64,000 nucleotides of DNA from Istiophorus platypterus (Eukaryota > Chordata > Actinopteri > Istiophoriformes > Istiophoridae), in assembly GCA_016859345.1 (NCBI GenBank), contig CM029115.1:10154001-10218000 (forward strand), given 5' to 3'. A program made the translations under genes and the position numbers. Of the stretch, positions 1-11,206 are shown piece after piece (the stretch's first letter is position 1; every line of letters starts with the position of its first letter). Under the pieces are notes generated by a model that worked only from the letters and a program-made list of their open reading frames with translations, searched no databases and had not been told where the DNA came from.

Positions 1-69
1 GGTATGCATCTAGGGCACTGAGCGCCTCTTGAAAGACAATCACAAATAGCAACTTCCAGCTAGGCATTC

Positions 70-992
70 TTAGTCCATGTATGAGGTGTCCATGCCCTCG
101 CTGTCCGGGTGAAGGAGTCTTCCTGCTAAGCGCTCAATGTCATCGAGACTAAGTTGTCGAAGTGAACGTTCATAGTCCTTGAAGAAAAACAAAATAAAAA
201 CATTGAAAAACAGAAGGTTGAACTGGCAAATTACAAATACCAGTGCTAAACATTATGAGTTGTGAGGTTTCGTTTCAGTACATGATGGACAACAGTCAAT
301 GAAAGATATCCATATAACTTTACAGTGTGCATAAAAAGTATTTGCACATAGTATGATTTTACATTGGGTGTCAGCTTTTCTTATTTACACCTTTCCGTGG
401 GTTCTACGAATTGTGTTCTTTTTCTGGATCATCCCCCTAACTAAAATATCTGGTAAAAAGGAAATTATGTCTGGATGGGAGACTGGAATGAAACTATCCT
501 TGTTGGCCAGATGTGGTTTATTGTGACTAAAAATGAGGGCTGGAGGGGATTGAGTCTTGAAGTTGAGGTATAGCGTTTACAGAAAAAGAGGCAACAGGTC
601 GATGTCAAGTGAAAAATATAGTATAATTATATAATATAATTATTTTCAAATCCCATTAAATATCAAATTATCTTGCCCTCATGGCTACATGTTCATTAAT
701 CATTCATAAATAGGCCAAAGCCTTTTCAAGCTGCATTTGGTGAATTACTCAGTAACATTTTTAATTTCCAGCTTTAACTAGTTGTTGAGTATTATGCTGT
801 TCAGCAACTGTACATATCCAAATCTCAAAATGGGCAAGCGCAAAGTTAGCATTGATCAGATTAAAATGCCTAGGAGCAGAGATGCTGCATTGATATACCT
901 TAATAAGCTGTTCGTGGACTTTTGCTGCATCTGCTGGACTGAAGTGTCTAGCAAGTACAGTGGACACAGTCTGCCACACTCCTCCGTGTGTG

Positions 993-1032
<40 letters not shown>

Positions 1033-1487
1033 CCATCCCTGAAGCTCCAGTCCTCTCCACTACTGGACGGATAACCAGATTCAATTTAGCCTCTGGCCCA
1101 ATGGAGTAATCACTCAGTCTGTGTTCATCTGAGGAAAGCAACATATTATGCAATCATCAAAAAACTAGGCATTTGATTCTTGTAAAAATTGGATTGATGG
1201 ATCAAGCAATTACAGTTACGTACAAAGGTTATGAGCCAATAGTCTGTTGGCAAATCTACCTGCAAGTGCTTTCCCTTTATAGAGCAACCGCTGCTGGTTT
1301 GCTGGTATGTTAAGCCGCTCAGACACAAGTTCCTTCACTGTGGAGACTTTTTCATCTTCTGTCACCTGGAAGATCACCAACATGATGATGTAATCACACT
1401 ACATGATCAAAAAGCTGGGAATAGCTGGAAAGCAGCTTCTCTTTCATTTTTTGCCAAATAGTATTAAAACTGCAGAGGAATTCACAT

Positions 1488-1523
<36 letters not shown>

Positions 1524-2527
1524 ATTCTTCCAATGAAAACAAAAAAACATCGGTGCACAATGGTGGTATATACCCCGTAACAGGCATGTTAGAGTGTTGG
1601 CAGGTATCTTTTTCTAAATTTTCAGAGCAGAGCTCTTCAACTGAAGACAATATTTAGTCTAGTTTGATTAGTAGTTTCCCATTTGTTTCACATTGCCAAA
1701 TTCTTTATATTGCTTGTCACCGTCTGAGCTAGACATCCTGTTTTTTTTCTGTTGTTCGTAAGACAAGGCAGTAAGCACGCTGATCCTATTAAGAGCTAAT
1801 GGTTCCTACCCTCACATACGACCCTGATTATGTTCATACAGCTCCAATACTCAGGGGGTTGTGCGTGTTTCTATATAGACATGGCCTGTTAAAGCACCCG
1901 TTGATACCTCACACGGTAACGTTATCATCAGGACGAGCCTACCGAGTGCAAATAACGTCCCAGACCGTTGTGAGTAGGACAAACGATGCTAGTAACGTGG
2001 ATGGTAGTGAGTTATGCTGCTGTGCAGTGCCAACCAAAACCCCATTCCTACGATGCTTTATAGACTCATTAGCCTGCAGACTTCTCTCTCATACAAATAC
2101 CGACAAATAAGGATTTACGGAGCTCCCATCTAGCCTCTGTGTATGAAAGAGGTAACGCATTTTAGAGGGGAGAAGGGACGAGAGAAACGCAGCTTATATC
2201 GTGCCTCTCCCAGGGCTGAGACTAGCAGGCTAGCTACGCTAACCTCAATTCACACCTGGGCGGCGATGTGGCGATACAACCGCTCAGGTTAAAGTACACT
2301 GGGTGGAAAGGTTTACATTCAGTAATAAGAATTTAGTTGTTTTACTCAAAAGGTAGCTCGGCATGTGACAGGACCACCGCTAACCAGCTATGCTCCCTGT
2401 AAAGGCTAATGTTGCGATTTAAGCTAGCGTCAGGGAGCTAACAATTAGCCGTTAGCTGGCTCTGTGGTCCCTAACTTACCTGTACACTACATTCTTTTCC
2501 TTGCAGCGGTTTCACGGTAAGGATCAT
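70..2527 (-). CDS. ubl4a: Ubiquitin-like protein 4A, complete, 4 exons
   Basis: Coding exons in transcript order are 2527-2480, 1365-1260, 1128-899 and 177-70. Phases join without a break to give 163 aa. The start MILTVKPLQGKECSVQ is the first strand of a ubiquitin fold. Exon 2 continues the fold (motif QQRLLYKGKALA) and exon 3 adds RLSDYSIGPEAKLNLVIRP. The rest is a serine-rich linker and a C-terminal helical segment (VWQTVSTVLARHF, then DYERSLRQLSLDDIERLAGR). This is the known UBL4A/Get5 layout: the Ubl domain binds SGTA and the C-terminal TUGS segment binds BAG6 in the cytosolic complex that passes tail-anchored membrane proteins to the TRC40/GET pathway. Human UBL4A is 157 aa, so length fits. 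The extra length is mostly a run of about a dozen serines near residues 100-112. The 3' UTR runs off the left edge. Confidence 0.95.
178..898. other. ubl4a intron 3
   Basis: AT-rich intron between the third and fourth coding exons on the minus strand. The donor is gtatat and the acceptor is ttcaag. I see no other gene or recognisable mobile element in it. Confidence 0.8.
996..1029 (-). repeat. CTG/CAG trinucleotide repeat inside ubl4a exon 3
   Basis: The plus strand reads about eleven uninterrupted CTG units. On the coding strand they are AGC codons, giving a polyserine run between the ubiquitin-like domain and the C-terminal helical segment. Human UBL4A has only a short acidic or proline-rich linker here. 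Confidence 0.95.
1366..2479. other. ubl4a intron 1
   Basis: Intron between the 48-nt first coding exon and exon 2. It contains a CT/CA dinucleotide tract at 1489-1522 and otherwise no feature I recognise. Open frames here (for example 1799-2110) have no family resemblance. Confidence 0.8.
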
Positions 2528-2914
2528 TTTCGCCGACAGTCTGAACAAAACACAACCACACAAAAAAATACGTTTATGGATTAAACGACCAACTCTACCC
2601 GAGTAACGTTACTTTGCTAGTTCAAGAGAGCCGACTCTCGTCCCCTTGTCAACGGCCCTTCTTCTTCTCCGGCGGTTAAGGAGCAGCCTGATACGGCTCT
2701 CAAGTGACACTACTGCCACTTACTGGCCGAGTCGCGGTATGGCCCCCGAGGGCCGAACTCTATGGAGGATAATCTCACCTGAGAGGAAAGACGCGGCAAA
2801 TTATTCATCCAGCAGTACTGAGAATAAACAATTAAATAAAACAAGTGGAAAGGACGATTGATTCATAAGTTATAGGGGGCAACATCCAAAAACATAGCAG
2901 TAAGCATTATGAAC

Positions 2915-2948
<34 letters not shown>

Positions 2949-3491
2949 TAGTGTAAAATTTGTATTTTGATTTTTCTTTGGTAACAAAAAGCCCGTATAG
3001 CCAAAAATAAACGTAATCACAGCTAGTTTCAAAAATAATTCATACATTACTTCGCGGTTATATGATTTTATATCAAATACGTGTCCTGATAGTGTATGTC
3101 GCTGAAAAATATCTGTCTGAAAACGTCACAATTCAGGCTGCAGCTATTACCCAGGATAGGACACTCTGGTGTCTGATCAGCGCTCTCAGCTCGAGTTTCT
3201 TCTCTTTCACAGGTTCAAGACGTTCGGGGATAAAATGATTAATGTTCAGTAGATCCTCGGGGTTGGGAAATACTCTGAGGACCGTGTGACCCAGTTGAAA
3301 TCCAGTCCACGCATCCCGCCCTCCCGGACGGTCCCCACTGCCTCGGTCATGTGATCGCCGGCGGCGTGTCCAGCCTCGGCCACCCCCGAGCGGCGGAGCG
3401 GCATCGCTCACCGGGGCGGTGACAGATCTGGGATCTGCACCTGTCGGATGGACCCTCCGCTGCCGAACAGGAGCGATCCCGTCCAGGACAA
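2528..3491. promoter_or_regulatory. Shared head-to-head region between ubl4a and the PKG-like gene
   Basis: The ubl4a start codon (minus strand, 2527) and the first likely exon of the PKG-like gene (plus strand, ending near 3491 at a gtgaga donor) face away from each other. The right part, about 3280-3490, is rich in G, C and CpG compared with its surroundings, as expected for a promoter with a 5' UTR exon. A TTA microsatellite lies at 2915-2947. Transcription starts cannot be placed from sequence alone, and the upstream exon of the PKG-like gene is inferred. Confidence 0.45.
2915..2947. repeat. (TTA)n microsatellite
   Basis: About eleven perfect TTA units lie between ubl4a and the PKG-like gene. 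Confidence 0.95.
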
Positions 3492-4125
3492 GTGAGAAAG
3501 ACTTCCACACCACCCCACATGTAAGTGATCTTTGTGCGTGATGTGAAGTACACTGTGTTATTATATTTTGCGGGGATAATAGACTGTGTGTGAATACAGA
3601 TGCATGGTTTGTGTTTACAAACAGTATTAGAAATATAACACGCTTTGCACAGATTTGACCAATTCATTCACGGGCTGTTATCACTGCGTGTGGCCGCGGG
3701 CGCGTCTGCGACCCAAAATGAAAAATCTATATTTAATTTCTGGTGGAACTTAAAGTGTGTGGAATTTAATGAGGAGTTTTATAGTGACATTTTTTTTACT
3801 GATTTATCTCTTGTATTACCATAGCACCTCTACTTCCTCGTCGTTTATTTTCTAGTAAATGCGTCAAGTGTCCTTGAATTCCTTTTTTTCGTTAAGATGT
3901 GGGAGAGAAATACCGATACATAATTGCAGTGACTGAGTGCATGAACCTAGTGCGACTGTAATGCCTTTGCACACGTGTGCTGCCCTTGAAATCAAACAAT
4001 GTTCTGCAAGGACTGCGAACTCACAGTAAAAAGAAAGGTAATAGTCTTTTTAAATTTCATGGGAAACAGTGTCATCAGATTAGACTTGAACATCTTCCCT
4101 ATTCAGCCGGCTAAAAAATAATGTC

Positions 4126-4202
<77 letters not shown>

Positions 4203-4386
4203 AGCATACAGCATACTTTCCCATCTATGCTAATGAATTTATCCGGGAAGAAGCCATTAGCCCTTATTGATTTCCCCAATTAATTTTTAATATGAATTTA
4301 AATAATCACTTGAAAAGATGTGCATTAATTGTCATGTGTGTAGAAAGAGATATGTTGTCCTGTGTTTTGACACCTTGTATTTGCAG
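3492..4386 (+). other. Likely intron in the 5' UTR of the PKG-like gene
   Basis: The stretch runs from a candidate donor near 3492 to the ttgcag acceptor at 4386, just before the ATG exon. It holds the large ATCT tract at 4129-4203 and no coding exon I recognise. I did not see a PKG I alpha-type alternative first exon here. Confidence 0.5.
4129..4203. repeat. (ATCT)n tetranucleotide microsatellite
   Basis: About 75 bp of nearly perfect ATCT (GATA-class) repeat lies upstream of the first coding exon of the PKG-like gene. A perfect tetranucleotide run of this length is likely to vary in length between individuals. Confidence 0.97.
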
Positions 4387-4389
4387 GTA

Positions 4390-7300
4390 ATGGGTACACT
4401 TCGGGACCTCCAGTTTGCCCTGCAACTAAAGATTGAGGAGCTTCGCCAGAGGGACACACTGATAGATGAGTTAGAGCTGGAGTTGGATACAAAGGATGAG
4501 CTTATCCGGAGACTACAGGAAGAATTGGATCGCTACAGAGCCACAGTCTCCCTCCCAGGACCCTCTGCAGTCAGTGCAGGTGCAGAACATTTTACTTTTT
4601 CATCATATTTTAAAGGCTTCAACAGGTAACACAAGCCCTAAACCTGTGCAAAAATGATAACTTATTGTGTGTGGTTTTTATCCTGTACCTTCCCCAGCTC
4701 AACTTGAAGACAGGCAGAGAGCCAAAAGGAACACGATCATTTCTGAGCCCTTCAGTCTGGACACAGTGGCTCTTGCCATGGTTTCACAAAGGAGCTGTGA
4801 CAAAAGTCAGGAGTAAGAGCACTCAGTGTCCCCTCAGCTCCCACCTGCTCTAACTAAAAAATCGATCTCTCAAGTGTTCAAAGCTCATCCAACTAATTTC
4901 CACATGATTCAGAATCAATGTGCTTTTCTAGTCGTTTTCATACACTATAGCTTTTGACACTGCATTCAAGGCATTTAATAGCATGGCTTTAAATATGTCG
5001 TCAGTATCCTTCCTTGATGCCCTCAGGTCTCAGAGGCTGATTCAGGCAGCGCTTTTGAAAAATGACTTGTTGAAGAACCTTGACGAAGGAGAAATCAGAG
5101 CCATCATAGCCTGCATGTATCCCACCACCATTAATCAAGGCTGCTATGTCATTCAGGAGGGGACCAACGGGGCTCAGGCTTACGTTTTAGAAGGTAAATC
5201 ACCTTCCTCCTACAACTGCTGACATTAATCATATCTGAGAATATGTAATAACGCTTCCTTGAGTGGACAGGTGCTTAAGAGCAGTCCAATGAAATGATAG
5301 ATTTTATCATATCTCTCTATATCAGTTTTCTTAATGCTGGCTCACAGTTGCTCGCTTTCTTGCTTGAGCAAGAAAAGATTTGGTACTTGGGGGACTAACA
5401 AGTTACCTTCTGTGTTGAAATGTCAACTCAGCCTGAAGAGAGAGGAGAAAAGAGAAGTCCTGCTTCTCTTTGGCTGCAGAGTTCATCAGTGCTTGACAGT
5501 CTTCAGGAATCTTGGTTGCGACAGCTGAGGATTGGCTGCCCCCTATTTTTCTCTTGTTGTCCTAAGCAGGGAGGGAGCGGCCTTGTTTGGCTCAGGGATG
5601 ATTGTTGATCAGTTGTTCAGGCAGTACATCTCAGGCAGTGGAAAGTTCTGAAAGACCCTCTTCATTTTCTGATGCAGAAACACATTCACGGAACAGCTCT
5701 ACGTATTGTGCACGCACGTTATATTTCTTCACTGACTGTGTGTTTATTAACAGAAGGGAGGATGGAGGTGACAAAAGATGGATTGAAGCTGCTCACACTT
5801 GAGCCAGAAGACATGTTTGGAGAACTAGCTCTCCTCTACAACTGCATCCACACCCACTCTGTCTCAGGTATCAAAGCCTGCTTTTGGCTTCATGGTTTTA
5901 TATCTGCATGCAGATATCACTGTCACATCAAACCACTGTTGGAGTTTTACTAAGATTAATTTTGATTTGAAAGGGGCATTTAAAAAAATATATTATTTGA
6001 GAGATTGTCACAAGGAGGCAGATTTCTGGCAGCGGTCTTAGATAGAAGATGTCTTTTGAATTTAAAAGACCTTTTGAAACCTTAGACAACCCCAAAGCTT
6101 CCAAGGATTTTCACAGAGATGTGGGGAATTTAAGAGATTTTCTGTTTTACTGCATAACCCAGATGTCTGTCAAATGTCCTCCTTGCAATCCAATTTGCAT
6201 TAACTGAATTTTTACAAACTTTTACAAATAATGTCTTCGGAGATAGTTGGCATTCAATTCACTCTCTTCTGCCTTGGATCACAACCTGTCATATGAACAT
6301 TTCTGGTGTAAGAACACTTGATATTGTTAAGAAAATACAAAGCGTGCAGTCATTTCCTTCCAGCATCTGATCACTGTCCAAAGGGAAAACTTTCTCAGCC
6401 ATAGCTACATGCATCTGACCTGGTTACACAAATGAATAGTGTGAGGAAACAGCAGGAATTAGTTTTAATTGAAACTAAAAAAAATTATTTTTCTCTAATC
6501 TCATTTATACTGCCTTCTTAAGCGTGCGAACAATGAAACTTACCAGTTCACTATTCTTCGTTGTCTGCTCTCTGATAACAATGCTCAGCGCATGTTGCCA
6601 GTCTGTTGTCCTGTGTTCCATGTCCATTACTGTCATCCCTTCACTTTGGCTCTGTTCAGGGCTCCATATATTTATCTCCCTCCTGACCTGAAATGACTTT
6701 TTTCCCCATTGTTACCATCAGAGACCACCAATAAGGCTTTTGCTCTTTTGCTTTGTGATCTCTTTCATTGTGACACTGATAAGGATGCAGGTGGAAGCAG
6801 GATATCATTATCGGGTCATGGGTGTTCAGGGTGCCATAGTGAAGAAAATGTCAGAAATTACTCCTTTGAGACTCGAATTTTACTTTTTGAAAATATTCTG
6901 CACAGGATCCTGGATCACATAAAAAAAGTAATTGCTATGAACTATGTGTCATATGATGCTAAAGGGAAAACTGATGGGGTATTATATTATCAGATGGTGG
7001 ATCTAATTAGACTGTCTAGAGGACTTCTACTTCCGTTTGCACGAGGATTCAGTGGTCAAATCAATATGAGTCATTACAAAAACTCTTTCAAGCTCTATTA
7101 TAAGGAGAGAGGGTAATTATGGCCAAGGACACCAGATTAGATTCATATTAAAAGACATCCATATCCATCATACACTACACATCTCTTAAAGCTGTTTCAA
7201 TACCTGCTTCTTGATTATGCCTCCACCTGAGCTCCAATGTCAGTGACACAACCTTTATCCCTTCTTCTGTCTCTGTCTCTTCATCTGCAGCACAGACAGA

Positions 7301-10300
7301 CAGCAAGCTGTGGGTTATTGACTCCAAGAGCTACCAGGCCATATTGATACAGAGTGGTCACAGCAGCCTTTCTCATTCAGTGGAACTGCTTAACAGGTGA
7401 ACATCAGATACACTTGGTTTTCTACGTGAAATAGGCCCAGAAAGCTGCTTTGTATTCTAATGCCTCTAACACGGTATCACCAGGGTCATGTTGTTGAAAG
7501 TCACCACAGTATTGCATTTATGCCTTTAACACTTATACAAATAACAACATTCCTATGACATGTTTCCGATGTGCTTGAGCACAGAGGAAATGAGGAAAAT
7601 TTAAATCAAACCCTTTGCAAACCTGTCACCATACCTGTGTGTCTACAGCGTTCCCTTCCTGCAGTCCCTGCCAGAGGAAGTCATCATGAAAATGTCTGAT
7701 CTCATGGAGGAGGTACAGATTAAGTTCTCAAAATCTGAGGCACAGTATCACATAGTCATTGCTTGTCCTTCAAACAGACACCAGCCACTAGTTTATACAT
7801 GCAGACAGAGGGAACACGTGTAAACATGACTGTTTACAGGCATTCCCCCTGCATTTTCTACTTTTTGCTTCCTTCGTGTTGCATCAGTTAATAAGCAGGT
7901 GAATTCTTCCCACAAAATGACTTTGTACTGTTTGCTCCCCATGTCATTTGTTTTTACATAGACACACTACACTGAGGGAGACTACATTATTCGACAAGGG
8001 GCCACAGGAGATACCTTTTATATCATTAGCAAAGGCCAGGTAAATTTTAATGCTCTGTGCTTGCTGCATGGATGAAAAGAGGCTTTTTGAGTAAAAGATT
8101 TGGAATGTGGAGTACAAAATATCACCGCAGCTTTAGGGGTTTCTTTATGATGGCAATAATTGAACATGGCCTTTTCCACATTGCTCTCCACCATGACGTC
8201 TTTTTCATTACTTCTCTACTTTGGAATTGCTAGGTGAAAGTGACGGAAAAGAGGCCAGGGCATGAAGAGCAGATAGTCCTTTCTGAGCTCTCTGAGAGAA
8301 ATTGGTTTGGAGAAAAAGCTCTGTGGGGGTAAGAGGAAGGAAATAATGCACTTTCAGAAGATGCCGTAAAGGAAATTGTACATAGTTTTCAGCAGCTTTT
8401 AGGAAAACAGCCTGTAATGGTAAAAAGTGACATATGTCCCTGCCTGATATCAATTAGTTTCTCTTTTTTTTTAACTGTGGGCTTTGCATTGATGACATTA
8501 TAATTTTCTTACGGTTCTTGACTCTGTCTTTAGAGAGGATGTTCGGACGATGAATGTGGTCGCTGCTGGCAGAGTTACATGCTTAGTGACAGACAGACAG
8601 TGAGTGGATGTTTTGTGTACATAAAATAAACTGCATAGAAAGCTTAACTGTCGATGCAAAATACTCCAATTTGGTCATAAATTGTTGTGCTTATTCAGAA
8701 ATTTGGAGAACATTCACATGCCTCTGTATTTCAGGACCTTCAAAGACATCATTGATGGGTTGTTATTTGACTGCAGTCATGAAGAGCGGCAAAGCCATGA
8801 ATACAAAGTCAAGTGAGGAGCATTACAATGCTAATGTCTGTAAGAATTACATGTTATTTAAAGCCATAGAAAAAAAAGAGCTATCAGTTCACCCTGGTTT
8901 TCCCTGTTTGCAGATCAGACAAGGATTGGGCCCTCCTCTCATCGTCCACCTTAAGTGATTTCCACATTATTTGTACTCTGGCAGCTGGGGAGTTTGGTCA
9001 CGTAGACCTGGTAAGGGCTGCTCTTACCCTCTGCTACTCTGTGATCACTGTGCTGCAGCCTACTCAAAATTCCATGTTTCTATAATGTAATCTATTGATT
9101 TTCACCCCTGTCAGGTTCTACTAAAGAGCAACATCAAGTGTCTCTTTGCCATGAGAGTCCTTAAGAAGAAGCTGATCCTCAGCAGCGGTCAACGAGAGCA
9201 CATCCTGAGAGAAAAGCACATCCTAATGGAGGCTGATTGTCCATTCTTAGTCAGGTGTCTTTTTCTTTTTTCGATTTTTCTTTTTTTTTTTTTTTTACAT
9301 TTATCTAAGTAGGATTGGTTTTATTACATAATATATTAATGAAAAGATCATGAATATGTTTTTGTATTTGTTTTAATCACAGGCTACATAGAACCTTTGG
9401 AGACCCTGAGTGCCTGTACATTTTGACGGAGGCTTGTCTTGGTGGGGATTTAGGTAGTCTGCTTAAAGATAAGTAAGTATTTTTTGGACTAAAGGAAATT
9501 AAGATTCAAGTCACTTTTTGTCACCATGCTGAGAAAATATTTATTCAATTTCATCACAGTTCAGTTTTAAGACTTTTTGGCTGTGCTCACTGTTTCAGAG
9601 GATATTTGGACGAATCCAGCACCAGGTTCTTCACAGCTTGTGTTGTTGAGGCCTTGACCTTTCTTCACAGTGGAGGTGTCATCTATAGAGACGTCAAGCC
9701 TGAAAATGTTGTTCTGGACGAGCATGGTTATGCCAAACTGGTGCTGCAATTGGTTACCAATTTAAGTCCGCATTTTGACTATTCTATTGAACTCTACCAA
9801 AGGTAATTGTAGATGTCCTGATATCTGCCTTCAATAGATTGGCTCCAGATGTCTAAAGAAGGTTGAGGTTGGTAAGAAAACCTGGACATTCTGCGGTACA
9901 CTGGGCTATATGGCACCTGAAATCATCTTGAGCAAAGGCCACGGTGTATCTACAGACTTCTGGTCACTGGGGGTTTTTGTGTTTGAACTGCTCAGCGGTG
10001 GGTACGTTTTACAGTTCTGTGTAGCCTAGCAGAGCTTTTTCAGGCTCATTTCTTGATTTGTAGATTAGAGTGATAGTGATATTTTTTCCTGTTTCCCTCT
10101 CCAGGCTCCCATTCAGCAGCTCTGACCCAATGAAGATTATCAATGCAACCATTTGTGGCATCGATCTGATCGACTTCCCGAAAAACATTAGCACAAGTGC
10201 CTCCAGTTTGATAAAGAAACTCTGCAGGTGTGGCAGATAAGACCCACTAGTCTCATGAATTATTATGTGAAAGTTAATCACAGTTTTTTAGTTGTTTTAT

Positions 10301-10914
10301 AGCGCCTCTTCAGACATAAAAAACATCTTCCAGCCACCAGGTGGGTGGATGGAAGATATTTCCCCTCTTCCAGCCCCAACACGCTCAGACAGAAGTGATG
10401 CAGTTGCATTGGACAGGATCTGTGCTGTGATACCACTTTTTGAATGACATGATTGGATTATTAATTCATAGCGTATTTATTTTTGTGTTCTCTTTTGCTT
10501 TCCATCACCAAGGGACAATCCCCTAGAGAGACTGGGCAGTCTGAGAAATGGGGCCAAGGACATCAAAAAGCACAAGTAAGGTGACAGGTTTATCATTTTT
10601 ATAGAAAAACACTGAGGCCTGTACTTGGAAAACATGGGTGTGATGCTCTGTCTTTACTCAGGTGGTTTGAAGGATTCAACTGGGATGGACTTTGTAAAAG
10701 AACACTAAACCCACCAGTTGTTCCCAAGGCAAGACAATTTGGGGTTGGCTAATTGTTGTTTGGTTTTGTGATATCTTAAGTAAATTTCTAGATTTTATGT
10801 GTTTTTTCCCCCCGGTACACTGTCTTTCAGGTTAAACATCCTTTGGACAGCAATGTGTATGGCCGTTACACTGAGGCCTCCGTAGAACTGAGCACAAACT
10901 GGGATGATTTCTGA
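4390..10914 (+). CDS. cGMP-dependent protein kinase 1-like paralogue, predicted pseudokinase
   Basis: Coding exons: 4390-4579, 4698-4812, 5027-5193, 5754-5867, 7291-7396, 7649-7712, 7962-8039, 8234-8328, 8534-8599, 8735-8812, 8914-9010, 9115-9254, 9383-9472, 9599-9740, 9838-10001, 10105-10227, 10513-10575, 10662-10728, 10831-10914. All phases close: 680 aa (PKG I is 671-686). Residues 1-50 are a PKG I beta-type leucine zipper (starts MGTLRDLQFALQLKIEELRQ). An inhibitory-like segment KRNTIISEP follows at 73-81, then two cyclic-nucleotide domains (about 105-220 and 222-345), a kinase domain (about 374-633) and a short tail ending WDDF. Family members phosphorylate Ser/Thr targets downstream of NO/cGMP. 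Here the key catalytic positions are altered: A381 for the first P-loop Gly, R404 for the ATP lysine, G516-S517-R518 for DFG. D498 and N503 are kept. The zebrafish names prkg1l or prkg3 may correspond; I cannot confirm which. The exon 14/15 junction is the least certain. Confidence 0.93.
10325..10357. other. Hairpin-forming inverted repeat in intron 16 of the PKG-like gene
   Basis: ATCTTCCA (10325-10332) is matched by TGGAAGAT (10350-10357), with inner arms CCACC and GGTGG, giving a stem of 13 pairs with one mismatch. No function is assigned. Confidence 0.6.
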
Positions 10915-11200
10915 AGCCATCAGCTGTGACCTGGGAAGTATAAAAGCCTGTCTGACTACGCCTCATCACTTTAAGGTTTAGCCCTCATGTATACTTCACT
11001 GCTCTCAGTCTTAGTGGCATCATGGATCAATTATATCTTGAGACAAGAAAATATTTTCCACTCTATCCGTAGCTGCAGATGTTGTTTGATAGATGGACCA
11101 CGTTGCCTACTGTGTTGAGCTGAGACGGTCTTTGATGTAGAACCTCTATAGATTTATAAACATAGGAGTTCAGCATTGTCACCGCAGTTGAATGTAAGTC

Positions 11201-11206
11201 AATAAA
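11201..11206 (+). terminator. Probable polyadenylation signal of the PKG-like gene
   Basis: An AATAAA hexamer lies about 290 bp after the stop codon and is followed shortly by a second partial match. Spacing suits a short 3' UTR. It is a motif match only. Confidence 0.5.

Noticed and set aside
3133..3667. Two overlapping minus-strand frames of 106 and 126 codons
   Set aside because: They fall in the GC-rich presumed first exon and promoter of the PKG-like gene. Arginine/proline-rich translation is typical of antisense GC-rich DNA.
6709..7116. 135-codon open frame in intron 4 of the PKG-like gene
   Set aside because: It lies within an intron whose flanking exons join with conserved spacing, has no recognisable domain, and is mostly AT-rich sequence. 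Treated as chance.
4390..10914. Reading the PKG-like gene as a dead pseudogene
   Set aside because: All 19 exons keep phase, no stops occur, and cyclic-nucleotide and kinase folds retain full length. Only specific functional residues are changed.
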